Positions 7,764 to 15,741 of a stretch of DNA of 35,549 bases are shown one piece after another (positions within the stretch are counted from its first letter, which is position 1; each line of letters opens with the position of its first letter). The stretch is taken from contig NZ_NFZV01000035.1 of NCBI RefSeq assembly GCF_003399765.1, positions 1-35,549 of the forward strand, given 5' to 3'. The notes under the pieces are model-generated. The model did not search any database. It was not told the origin of the DNA and saw only the letters and a program-made list of their open reading frames with translations. Both the position numbers and the translations under genes were made by a program. This stretch comes from Alkalilimnicola ehrlichii. GTDB taxonomy: Bacteria > Pseudomonadota > Gammaproteobacteria > Nitrococcales > AK92.

Positions 7764-8729
7764 TTGGCCAGCGAATGTATCAACGTCGCCAGCGCACAAT
7801 ATCCCGTCGACTTTCTCGGCGATTGGCAGCAGTTCGAAAATAAGCTTTCGGCCTGGGTCTCAGAGGCCGCGGATAACGGCGCCGAGCTGCTGATCTTCCC
7901 CGAATACGGCTCGATGGAGCTTGCCTCCTTGTTTGCAAGCGACATTTATAGTTCGCTGCAAGGGCAACTAAATGCCCTACAAGAGTTGTTAACTCCGTAC
8001 ATACAGCTCCATCAACGGCTTGCCCAAAAGCACGCCCTCTACATCCTCGCAAGCAGCTTTCCGGTGCGAGTTGAAACCAACGAGTTTCGTAATCGAGCGT
8101 ACCTGCTTGCGCCCGACGCCAGCGTTCAGTTTCAAGAGAAGCTGCACATGACTCGGTTTGAAAACGAGCAATGGGGCATCTCCGCGGGCACGCGTATTAA
8201 AGTAATCGATACGCACTTTGGCCGTATCGGAATTAACATTTGTTACGACAGCGAATTTCCGCTTATCGCACGAACCCAGGTCGAAGCCGGAGCGGAGCTT
8301 ATTTTAGTACCAAGCTGCACCGACACTTTAGCCGGCTACCATCGGGTTCGCATCGGCTCTCAGGCGCGGGCGCTGGAAAACCAGTGCCATGTCGTACAGT
8401 CCTGCCTAGTCGGGGAAGCGCCGTGGTCGCAAGCGGTGGACATCAACGTCGGCGCCAGCGCCATTTATACGCCGGTTGATAGCGGCTTTCCGGGCAACGG
8501 CGTGCTGGCATGCGGCGACTACAACGCGCCTAGCTGGGTTTATGGCAGGGTCGAGCTAAAACGCGCACGCGGGGTCCGCGCTAACGGACAGGTGTTCAAC
8601 TTTCGCGATTGGCCTCGCCAATACGCATTCGTAGACGCTGTAGAGCATGTTTCCCTAACGGAAAACGCTAAAAAACGGGAAGAAGAACACGTACTTTCCC
8701 AAAAGCTATCGGTGCCATCTATAAGTTAA
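7764..8729 (+). CDS. Carbon-nitrogen hydrolase (nitrilase superfamily)
   Basis: A 321-residue protein with the nitrilase-fold catalytic triad: Glu47 in FPEYGSME, Lys126 in FQEKLHMTRFE and Cys160 in GINICYDSEFP. Such enzymes hydrolyse amides or nitriles; the substrate here is not readable. The start is TTG, preceded by AAGGGG at a suitable distance, and lies three bases after the GNAT stop. The C-terminal 25 residues are charged and Lys/Glu-rich. It looks like the second half of a split YhcX-type GNAT-nitrilase protein (nitrilase branch with an acetyltransferase partner). Confidence 0.9.
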   Translation: MASECINVASAQYPVDFLGDWQQFENKLSAWVSEAADNGAELLIFPEYGSMELASLFASDIYSSLQGQLNALQELLTPYIQLHQRLAQKHALYILASSFPVRVETNEFRNRAYLLAPDASVQFQEKLHMTRFENEQWGISAGTRIKVIDTHFGRIGINICYDSEFPLIARTQVEAGAELILVPSCTDTLAGYHRVRIGSQARALENQCHVVQSCLVGEAPWSQAVDINVGASAIYTPVDSGFPGNGVLACGDYNAPSWVYGRVELKRARGVRANGQVFNFRDWPRQYAFVDAVEHVSLTENAKKREEEHVLSQKLSVPSIS

Positions 8730-8793
8730 ATTAGCCATGCCCGCCCTCCGCCTTTATGCTTAGGAAAACGAAGGTAAGCAACAAGAGGCGAAC

Positions 8794-9261
8794 ATGGATA
8801 TTAACACCGGAATTCCGACCGAAGAACGTCGTCAGATTGCCGAAGGCCTGGGCCGCCTCCTTGCGGACACCTACACGCTGTACCTCAAGACCCATAACTT
8901 CCACTGGAACGTAACCGGGCCGCTATTCAACACCCTGCACCTTATGTTCGAGGAGCAGTACACCGAGCTAGCCACCGCTGTCGACGAGATCGCAGAGCGT
9001 ATTCGCGCCTTAGGCTTTCCGGCTCCAGGCTCTTATCGCGAGTTCTCGGGGCTAACCAGCATCGAAGAAGCCTCTGGTCAACCAGAGGCGGAAGAGATGA
9101 TTCGCCAGCTAGTACGCGACCAAGAGACGGTTGTGCGAACGGCACGCTCTCTACTCCCCGTCGCTAGCGAAGTGCATGACGAACCGACTGTCGAGCTGCT
9201 AACCAGCCGCATGCAGGTCCACGAGAAAAGCGCGTGGATGCTACGTAGCCTGCTGGGCTAG
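8794..9261 (+). CDS. dps: Dps-family ferritin-like protein
   Basis: A 155-residue Dps/ferritin-like protein. The intersubunit ferroxidase residues are present: [14 protein letters not shown] (His pair), then [22 protein letters not shown] with the conserved Asp/Glu set. These proteins form 12-subunit cages that store iron and protect DNA from Fenton chemistry. There is no long basic N-terminal tail, so direct DNA binding may be weak. AGAGG lies before the ATG. It follows the nitrilase gene by 64 bases and may have its own promoter. It ends before a strong hairpin. Confidence 0.93.
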   Translation: MDINTGIPTEERRQIAEGLGRLLADTYTLYLKTHNFHWNVTGPLFNTLHLMFEEQYTELATAVDEIAERIRALGFPAPGSYREFSGLTSIEEASGQPEAEEMIRQLVRDQETVVRTARSLLPVASEVHDEPTVELLTSRMQVHEKSAWMLRSLLG

Positions 9262-9272
9262 CCAGCCGTCGC

Positions 9273-9310
9273 ACGACATCTACCGCCCGGAGAAGGGCGG
9301 TAGATGTCGT
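9273..9310. terminator. Perfect 16-bp hairpin between convergent genes
   Basis: Arms 9273-9288 and 9295-9310 are exact reverse complements (ACGACATCTACCGCCC type) around a GGAGAA loop. It lies between the 3' ends of dps and the DUF6763-like gene. Neither side has a U-tract, so it may be a bidirectional RNA 3'-end stabiliser or Rho-assisted end rather than a textbook intrinsic terminator. Confidence 0.6.
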
Positions 9311-9360
9311 AAACTCTGGCGCGATAAAGACACTGCATGAGCGGTCGACATAACTAAAGA

Positions 9361-9741
9361 TTAACGTGGCTGGCGTGGCTGACGTCGCCGCTCCGCCTTC
9401 GGCCCTCCTTTAGGCCGGTGTGCTTTACCCGCCCATTCCACCTGCTCGCGGCGATAACGATCCATGGCCGATTGCTGCCGGTCCGTATCGTAAGCTTGAT
9501 CGCTGTAGTTCAGATCATCTTCCTCAACGGCATCCATCGGCCCCAACCACTCCTCGGGCGCCTCCGCCAACTCTAAATTCATCGAGTACCATAGATCGAA
9601 ACTGATCTCGTCTAGATCTCCGTCGAAATCCTGCAAATCGATTCGGTTTTCCTCTTCATCGACTGCAATCACTTCAAATCGACGATCTTTGTCACGGTCG
9701 TAGTACCAATTGCCTTCTATCGGCTCGACTTCGGTTGCCAT
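9361..9741 (-). CDS. DUF6763-like acidic protein
   Basis: A 126-residue protein. The N-terminal part (GNWYYDRDKDRRFEVIAVDEEE, then FDGDLDEISFD-W, then APEEWLGPMD) resembles the DUF6763 family of small gammaproteobacterial proteins; I recall the pattern but cannot check it. The N-terminal 90 residues are strongly acidic, while the last 25 (KAHRPKGGPKAERRR...) are Arg/Lys-rich, a charge split that could suit RNA or nucleoprotein contact. Function unknown. It stands alone on the minus strand, convergent with dps. Confidence 0.75.
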   Translation of the reverse strand: MATEVEPIEGNWYYDRDKDRRFEVIAVDEEENRIDLQDFDGDLDEISFDLWYSMNLELAEAPEEWLGPMDAVEEDDLNYSDQAYDTDRQQSAMDRYRREQVEWAGKAHRPKGGPKAERRRQPRQPR

Positions 9742-9889
9742 CGTTGCGACCCCATAACCTATGGCTCATTGTGGTACTCGACTGATGGTTGTGGCGGGAA
9801 CCGGCAACGACAAGACGTCATCAACAATTTGATGGCGATATGCTACCGAAGCGTTGAGCTTCGCTCTCCACCTACACAACCCGCCGAGC

Positions 9890-10093
9890 CTACTCTCGGA
9901 TAAAATAGACGCTACCATCCGGCCGTCGCCGCGCTTGAATCCTTAATAACCGCCGTAAGCGTCCTTGTACCGCCGGCGGCGGACAAATCTGACACACGAA
10001 ACAAAGCCCTTGCTTAGCTCTCGATCGCCCTTTTGGCGGATTCAACGGGCAACCGCAACGGATACAAACGGCAGTATTGTCACCTTCACTCAT
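9890..10093 (-). CDS. Six-cysteine mini-protein, possible zinc ribbon
   Basis: A 67-residue protein with two cysteine clusters: CIRCGC (Cys10, 13, 15) and CFVCQIC (Cys31, 34, 37), the usual spacing of a small metal-binding ribbon. A basic tail follows (GRLRRLLRIQARRR). I do not recognise a family. The ATG at 10093 has only a weak Shine-Dalgarno (GGTGGAG, rather distant); a TTG start 42 bases upstream (10135) would add 14 residues. The cysteine pattern and basic tail suggest nucleic-acid binding, which is inference. Confidence 0.55.
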   Translation of the reverse strand: MSEGDNTAVCIRCGCPLNPPKGRSRAKQGLCFVCQICPPPAVQGRLRRLLRIQARRRPDGSVYFIRE

Positions 10094-10274
10094 AAGCCAG
10101 CCACTCCACCTTGCCCCACCCAAGGGATAAAGCAAAATGCGTTCCTACCGCTGGCTACGGACGGTTTAGAGCCTTTTTACGGCTTAGGCTGCTCGCCAAT
10201 CTGTCGTCATCAGCCGACACCGATGTCGTGCCTTAAACGCTCATCTCTGATTTTCTTAAATGAGGGCGACATTT

Positions 10275-10305
10275 GCAGAGTGGAAACCTCCCGTTTCCAC
10301 TCTGC
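10275..10305. terminator. Perfect 13-bp hairpin downstream of the CBS gene
   Basis: GCAGAGTGGAAAC (10275-10287) and its exact reverse complement (10293-10305) flank a 5-base loop. It sits about 40 bases after the CBS-protein stop on the minus strand. The following bases on that strand are AAATG, so there is no U-tract. It may end or stabilise the CBS transcript. Confidence 0.5.
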
Positions 10306-10344
10306 GACACGATTGCCCAAACACCAGGCAACAATCGATGCTGC

Positions 10345-10776
10345 TTAATGCGGATGCGAAGGCTTCGAAACCTCTTGCAACAACTCGCCGGTTATTTCCG
10401 ACCGTCCCAACTTCCGGGCTATATCCGCTTGCGCGAGTACGCCAACCGGCTCCCCCTGTCGATTACAAACCAACAGACGGCGCAGCTGCTTGTCTTCCAT
10501 TAAATGAATAGCATCGCTAATGTCGTCATCCTCGTAGCAAGAGACAACATCCTTTGTCATACACTCGCGAACGCCTGCCGCATCTAAATCAACCTGTTCG
10601 GCGACGGCGCGAATCGTGATATCTCGGTCGGTAATCGTGCCGATCACCCGGCCCGACTCATCGTTAACCAGCAACATGCCTACATCCGCATCGCGCATGA
10701 TTTGGGCTGCCGCCTTCAGCTTCGAGTCGGCCTGCACGGTCTGACAGCTGCCAGACATTGCTTCGCTGACCTGCAT
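10345..10776 (-). CDS. Tandem CBS-domain protein
   Basis: A 143-residue protein made almost entirely of two CBS domains (about residues 7-61 and 72-128), with the typical GxIxxxDI segments (VIGTITDRDITIRA; PVGVLAQADIARKL). Stand-alone CBS pairs bind adenine nucleotides and act as energy or redox sensors on partner proteins; the partner here is unknown. The ATG has an excellent GGAGG at 7 bases. It is flanked by a 13-bp hairpin downstream and a 7-bp inverted repeat upstream (10827-10855). Confidence 0.9.
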   Translation of the reverse strand: MQVSEAMSGSCQTVQADSKLKAAAQIMRDADVGMLLVNDESGRVIGTITDRDITIRAVAEQVDLDAAGVRECMTKDVVSCYEDDDISDAIHLMEDKQLRRLLVCNRQGEPVGVLAQADIARKLGRSEITGELLQEVSKPSHPH

Positions 10777-10962
10777 GTTTTGCCTCCTTTGCCTTCATGC
10801 CCGCTAAGGGCTGGACATGTCGATTAGCTGATGTGCTTCCTAACAAAGCATCAGCGCGTCACTAACATCGACGCCTACTCGGCAAAGTGGGGACAGACTA
10901 GCGCTGGAATAAGGCCTAGAAGAAGAAAAAACCTTCTACTTCAACCACTTCAAGACAAGCAA

Positions 10963-12165
10963 TCAGAATCTGAAGCGCCAATAGGTCAATGCACGCCAAA
11001 GCCACTCCACCGGTCCGTAGGCAAATCTACGCAGCCAAAGGAGGGAAAAGACTATCTGAAAGGCCCAGATGACGACCACCAGCAACAGCAACGGCATTCG
11101 TTCGAGTTGACCGAACCAACCCAAACCGTGGCCATAGAAAAGGGTGGTACAAATCACTGTCTGCATAAGATAGTTGGTTAGCGCCAAACGCCCAACGGCC
11201 GCCAACGCCTGTCGAACCCGCGGCAAGTAACCGACTTGGCAGACTCTGACGACGGCGGCAACATAAGCTAACGCAATTGCGATACTCCCCCAGTAGTTGT
11301 ACTCCCGGCCGAAGAAGGCCAGATAATGAACATCCCACCCCTGCTGATAATTTCTAAGCACGCCTAGCAGCACCAAAGGCACGCCAGCCAACAGCCCGAC
11401 GAGCAGCAGACGGCGGCAAACAGCAGGCGATACCGCACCGGTTAAGAGGCCGATTTTATAAAGCCCCATCCCGATGAGCATCAAACCGCCAACACGCCAA
11501 AAGGTCTGTAGCGGGAAAGCCAATAGGCTCAAACTCATCAGCTCGAAACGCAGTGGCATCTGCTGCCCCCAGTCGCCGCGGTAAGCGGTCAGCTCCCGCT
11601 CAATATCCTCGGCGGACGGCGCCCAGAAGGGGAGCATCTCGGCGGCTATCGTCGGCGTTTGCCCAGCCGGCACCGCAAGTACCAACATAGCGCTCGGTAC
11701 GGCTACCAGTAAGGCGCCCAAGACAAACAGCAACGCAGCCGGGAGCCGCCACAACCAACACAGCAGTAGGCCGGCCAAGGCATAAGTGAAGAGAATGTCG
11801 CCATACCAGAGCAGATAACCATGCAAGAGCCCGAACAACATCAGCCACGCCATACGTCGTAGCTGTAGCTGCAAAGCGCCTTGGCCGGCATCGACGGCTT
11901 TCTGCGCCATTAACACGATGCCGGCCCCAAAAAGCATCGAAAAGATGCTCAGAAATTTCTGATCGGCGATTAAATGACTAACAAACCAAGCGAGCGCATT
12001 GCTGCCGGAAAAGTCGGTATAGGCAGCGGGATTGACGTAAGCTGCGGTAACCAGAGCGAAGCTCTGGATATTCATGATCAGAATGCCGAGGATAGCGAAA
12101 CCACGTAAAACATCGAGCGTTTCCACTCGGCTGTTCGCGCGTGTAGGAGCTGTCGTTACGACCAT
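10963..12165 (-). CDS. DUF418/YeiB family membrane protein
   Basis: A 400-residue polytopic membrane protein. The start RVETLDVLRGFAILGILIMNIQSF and the end GPVEWLWRALTYWRF are hallmarks of the YeiB/DUF418 family, whose N-terminal half resembles HPSDcase/acyltransferase-3-type membrane proteins. I count about ten hydrophobic segments. Function is unknown; transport or modification of a small molecule is possible. It follows the outer-membrane barrel gene by 46 bases on the same strand and may share its transcript. Confidence 0.88.
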   Translation of the reverse strand: MVVTTAPTRANSRVETLDVLRGFAILGILIMNIQSFALVTAAYVNPAAYTDFSGSNALAWFVSHLIADQKFLSIFSMLFGAGIVLMAQKAVDAGQGALQLQLRRMAWLMLFGLLHGYLLWYGDILFTYALAGLLLCWLWRLPAALLFVLGALLVAVPSAMLVLAVPAGQTPTIAAEMLPFWAPSAEDIERELTAYRGDWGQQMPLRFELMSLSLLAFPLQTFWRVGGLMLIGMGLYKIGLLTGAVSPAVCRRLLLVGLLAGVPLVLLGVLRNYQQGWDVHYLAFFGREYNYWGSIAIALAYVAAVVRVCQVGYLPRVRQALAAVGRLALTNYLMQTVICTTLFYGHGLGWFGQLERMPLLLLVVVIWAFQIVFSLLWLRRFAYGPVEWLWRALTYWRFRF

Positions 12166-12211
12166 GCGTCTGCCACCTCGGAATCCGGCAGAATGTTGAA
12201 GGAAATAAGCG

Positions 12212-12763
12212 TTAGAACCGATAGGAAAGCGCTAAGGCGCCAGCGCTAGCCGTCACCGTGCCGGCCGGCGCTCCAATTTCCTCCAGCCAATCGCGGTAGT
12301 CGTTCGCCGAGCGCAGCGCACCGAACGCATCGATACCGAACCGCTCCCAGCTGTACCCGATGCCAAAGGCGAGCTGGAACCCGGCGAAGGCGTTGTCATA
12401 GGTATGATGATCCCATTCCTCGCTGAAGAAGCCGAGCCCCAGGTATGCCCTAAAACCCGGCGAGGCGAGATTAATGCCCGTCACCGCATTCGCCTCGAAG
12501 CCACGCGCGGTAAGCGCCGATATGTCCTCGTGCTCGACCGAATATAGCGCTGCCCGCACCAGCAGATGATCATGCCAGGCATAGCCGCCGAACACGGTCA
12601 GACCGCCAAACCGTTGATCCCGGTGGTCGCCGCTATGGGCAACCGTGACGCCATAAGAACCGGCTCCGATATGCCAGGGCAGAGCGCCTTCCGTTGTCGC
12701 TCCGGCGCGACTTGCCAAAGCTAGCAAAAGTACCGCCGCCACCAGCCCTTCGATCCGCCGCAT
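12212..12763 (-). CDS. Outer-membrane beta-barrel protein
   Basis: A 183-residue protein with a signal peptide (VAAVLLLALASRAGA, cleavage probably before TTEG) and a mature part of alternating hydrophobic strands, ending LALSYRF. A C-terminal Phe after an alternating strand is the BAM recognition signal of outer-membrane barrels. Size suits an 8-stranded OmpW/OmpX-like barrel; no precise family recognised. The ATG at 12763 follows AAGGG at about 8 bases; an upstream TTG adds two residues. It comes 45 bases after the oxidase operon on the same strand. Confidence 0.75.
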   Translation of the reverse strand: MRRIEGLVAAVLLLALASRAGATTEGALPWHIGAGSYGVTVAHSGDHRDQRFGGLTVFGGYAWHDHLLVRAALYSVEHEDISALTARGFEANAVTGINLASPGFRAYLGLGFFSEEWDHHTYDNAFAGFQLAFGIGYSWERFGIDAFGALRSANDYRDWLEEIGAPAGTVTASAGALALSYRF

Positions 12764-12814
12764 GCCCAAGCCCTTTATTTTCGCGAGATCAGGCGATCTT
12801 AATCTAAAACACGT

Positions 12815-13240
12815 TCAATGGGGCAATAAACGGTGGCTGATAGGCTTGCCCTGTAGTACTGGCCTAACAAGGCGGGCTGACAAAACCGGCCAGGTTACCC
12901 AGACGATCCCTAAGAAAGAGATCGCATGAATCAGCAAAGCGGTTAATGCCATAAACGGGGTTACCCCTGTCGGGTCGTCCGGCGTCCGCCCGGAGGAGCG
13001 CCAGGCGAGCCAACTTCCCCACGCCAGGTAAAGCAACAACAAGACGAGCGGCACCGTCATAGCCACAAGGATTACGTTGATGAAAGACAAACCGGCCAGA
13101 TCTCTGCTCGCCCATCCCAGTGCACAACTAACCGCCTGTAAGACGTAGATAAGCACAAAATGCACTGACCAGATGATCAAACCGCTGACCATCCAGACCA
13201 AGGAATGCGTTTGCAGCCAACCGAGTCGCTTTGCATTCAT
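12815..13240 (-). CDS. Small membrane protein of the caa3 oxidase operon
   Basis: A 141-residue protein with about four transmembrane segments (for example LVWMVSGLIIWSVHFVLIYVL and FINVILVAMTVPLVLLLLYLAWG). The pattern WSVHF-x7-Q-x3-C is like that of small unnamed proteins often seen beside caa3-type oxidase genes. It overlaps the subunit I/III gene by ATGA, so it is coupled to it and probably serves as an accessory subunit or assembly factor. It does not look like subunit IV of the E. coli type. Confidence 0.75.
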   Translation of the reverse strand: MNAKRLGWLQTHSLVWMVSGLIIWSVHFVLIYVLQAVSCALGWASRDLAGLSFINVILVAMTVPLVLLLLYLAWGSWLAWRSSGRTPDDPTGVTPFMALTALLIHAISFLGIVWVTWPVLSARLVRPVLQGKPISHRLLPH

Positions 13241-15741
13241 AACGTCAGCGCCGAGAGGTGGACGGTTGTATACCCAAGCACCCAGGCCAATACGGTGTAG
13301 TGCCAGAACAAAGACATAACGCGCGCTCCGAGCTGCCGCTGTGGTCCAACATAGCCGAAGTGAACTCGCACTAAGACGAAAACCGCCGCCAAAATCGCCA
13401 CACCGACATGAACGAACTGATAACCGACGATGATGTGCAGCAAAGCGCTATAGGCATGCGCCTCCGCGGGAACCGCATAGGCGCGCATCGCTAAGAATTC
13501 GGCTACAAGAAATCCGCCAGCCAACAAGACAGCCGCAACGATGCCGGCACGAAACTGCGGCAACTTCGCATGTTGCAGCCGCGAGATCGCCCAGCGTACA
13601 CATACGCTGCTGGCGAGAAGGCTGACCAGACCCAACGTCGGCAAACGAAGATCATGAATCACATAAGCGGACGGAGGCCAATCGGGCACGGCTGTCCACA
13701 AAAAGTAGTAACCGAACAGCAAGGAAGCATAGAGCGCTCCGTTGGAGAATAAGGCAATTAGCGTCCCCCACCAGCCCGGCCCGGTCGGATTTCTATGGTG
13801 CATGGGCAAATGTAACCCATGCCCCGCATCGACCTCTCCCGGATCCTGTAAATCGCCGCTCCGCCAAGCCCAGAAAAATCCCGATGCCAATGCCAGTAAC
13901 GCGCCGGCAGCCGCTACGCTATAGAGCTCGAACAAAAAACCGACGAAAAACATGGCGACAAACGAGGCACTCACTAAGGGCAAGAAAGTATTAGTAGGCA
14001 GATGGATGACTTCTTCCGGCCGCGCCTGAAGCACGCTCGTCCCGAGAGTTTCGCGCCGTCCGCTGGCGGGATCGGCCAAATAGCCACCGCCGTTTTCCGT
14101 GTGCTCAACCAAATTCGGCTGAACCCATAGCGGATCGCGCCCTTTAATTTCGGGAATACTAATAAAGTTATAGGGCTGCGGGGGCAATCGCGTCACCCAT
14201 TCCAGACTGCCCGCTTTCCAGGGGTCGCGCGGCGCGCGCCGCCCATAGAAAAAATGTAACAACAAATCGACGACTAATAGCCCCACGGCGGCCGACATCA
14301 CAAAGCCGCCGACGCTGGAAACCAGATTCGGCCAATCCCACCCTAAGCCGTCGGTATAGGTGTAAACCCGCCGTGGCATACCCTGCATACCCGTAAAGTG
14401 CATAATCAGAAAAGTGAGATTAAAGCCCAGGAACATGAGCCAAAAAACCAAACGGCCGATACTCTCCGAATGCATCCGACCGGAGAAGTGCGGCAGCCAA
14501 TAATAGAAGGCGGCGAGCAAGGGGAATAACATGCCGCCGATCAGTACGTAATGCAGATGGGCGACGATAAAGTGCGTATCGTGTACCTGCCAGTCGAACG
14601 GCACTAGTGCGATCATAATGCCGGTTAAACCGCCGATAATGAAGTTAACAAAAAAGCCGATCACGAATAACATCGGCACATTCAATCTCGGCTTACCAAG
14701 CCACAAAGTCGCGATCCAGGCGAATATTTGAATGGATGTAGGAATAACGACTGCCAAACTGGCTGCGGAGAAAAAGCTCAAGGCCAAGTGCGGAATCCCG
14801 GTCGCATACATGTGGTGAACCCACAAGCCGAAGCTGATGAAACCGGTCGCAATCAGGGCCATCACAATCCATGTGTAGCCCACGATAGGACGGCCGCACA
14901 GCGCCGGAATCAGCATCGACAGGAATCCCGTCGCGGGTAGAAAAACGATATAAACCTCGGGGTGGCCAAACAGCCAGAACAAGTGCTGCCACAATAGCGG
15001 ATCGCCGCCTCGCTCCGGCGCATAGAACGGCAGGTCGAAGGCGCGCTCGATCTCAAGCAAGATGCTGCCTAGGATCAGAGGGGGAAAAGCGAATACGATC
15101 ATGAACGATACCACCAGCATCGCCCATACAAACAAAGGCATGCGAACGATCGTCATGCCTGGCGCCCGGGTTCGTAGGATGCTGGCAATAAGCTCAATGG
15201 CTGCCGTGACCGCGGAAATCTCCACAAACGTCACGCCCAGCAACCAAAAGTCCGAGCCTTTTCCCGGCGTGAACTCCCGGCTACTCAAGGGCGTATACAT
15301 AAACCAGCCGCTATCGGGCACTTGACCGAAGAAGAAGCTGGAATACAACAAGACGCCGCCGAATAAGTAACACCAATAGCCGAAGGCAGATAAGCGGGGA
15401 AAGATAAGATCCCGGGCGCCGATCATCTTCGGCACCAGATATAGCGCGAAGCCTTCCAGGATGGGCACGGCGAAGAGAAACATCATCGTCGTGCCGTGCA
15501 TCGAGAACAGCTCGTTGTAGGTCTGGAAATCGATGAAATCGTTGTTCGGCAAGGCCAGCTGTGTGCGCATCAGCATCGCCAGCAGGCCGCCGATCAAAAA
15601 GAAAATAAAGCCGGTGACAATAAAACGATTACCGATTGAGGTATGATTCACCGCGCTCAACTGGCCAAGGCCGGACGGCGCACTCCAGAAGATACTAAAG
15701 CGGGCATCCAGACGGTCGGCGGTACTACGCGGCTCGATCAT
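13237..15741 (-). CDS. ctaD: Cytochrome c oxidase subunit I fused to subunit III
   Basis: An 834-residue fusion. Residues 1 to about 520 are subunit I: haem ligands His82, His395 and His397, CuB ligands His260, His309 and His310, and the cross-linked Tyr264 in GHPEVY, which also carries the A1-type Glu262. Residues from about 580 on form subunit III (about 7 membrane segments). It reduces oxygen in the inner membrane using electrons from subunit II. The K-channel Lys position is Gln338 (PTSIQIFAW), and the D-channel Asn positions near 96-119 are changed, although Asp111 remains. ATGA overlaps join it to ctaC upstream and the small membrane protein downstream. Confidence 0.95.
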   Translation of the reverse strand: MIEPRSTADRLDARFSIFWSAPSGLGQLSAVNHTSIGNRFIVTGFIFFLIGGLLAMLMRTQLALPNNDFIDFQTYNELFSMHGTTMMFLFAVPILEGFALYLVPKMIGARDLIFPRLSAFGYWCYLFGGVLLYSSFFFGQVPDSGWFMYTPLSSREFTPGKGSDFWLLGVTFVEISAVTAAIELIASILRTRAPGMTIVRMPLFVWAMLVVSFMIVFAFPPLILGSILLEIERAFDLPFYAPERGGDPLLWQHLFWLFGHPEVYIVFLPATGFLSMLIPALCGRPIVGYTWIVMALIATGFISFGLWVHHMYATGIPHLALSFFSAASLAVVIPTSIQIFAWIATLWLGKPRLNVPMLFVIGFFVNFIIGGLTGIMIALVPFDWQVHDTHFIVAHLHYVLIGGMLFPLLAAFYYWLPHFSGRMHSESIGRLVFWLMFLGFNLTFLIMHFTGMQGMPRRVYTYTDGLGWDWPNLVSSVGGFVMSAAVGLLVVDLLLHFFYGRRAPRDPWKAGSLEWVTRLPPQPYNFISIPEIKGRDPLWVQPNLVEHTENGGGYLADPASGRRETLGTSVLQARPEEVIHLPTNTFLPLVSASFVAMFFVGFLFELYSVAAAGALLALASGFFWAWRSGDLQDPGEVDAGHGLHLPMHHRNPTGPGWWGTLIALFSNGALYASLLFGYYFLWTAVPDWPPSAYVIHDLRLPTLGLVSLLASSVCVRWAISRLQHAKLPQFRAGIVAAVLLAGGFLVAEFLAMRAYAVPAEAHAYSALLHIIVGYQFVHVGVAILAAVFVLVRVHFGYVGPQRQLGARVMSLFWHYTVLAWVLGYTTVHLSALTL

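Noticed and set aside
10827-10855. GCTGATG/CATCAGC inverted repeat upstream of the CBS gene
   Set aside because: Only 7 bp with a long loop, no U-tract; kept as a note, not as a terminator or operator.
13237-15741. Idea that the oxidase is a nitric-oxide reductase of the same superfamily
   Set aside because: The cross-linked Tyr264, A1-type Glu262, three CuB histidines and a full CuA subunit point to an oxygen reductase despite the missing channel residues.
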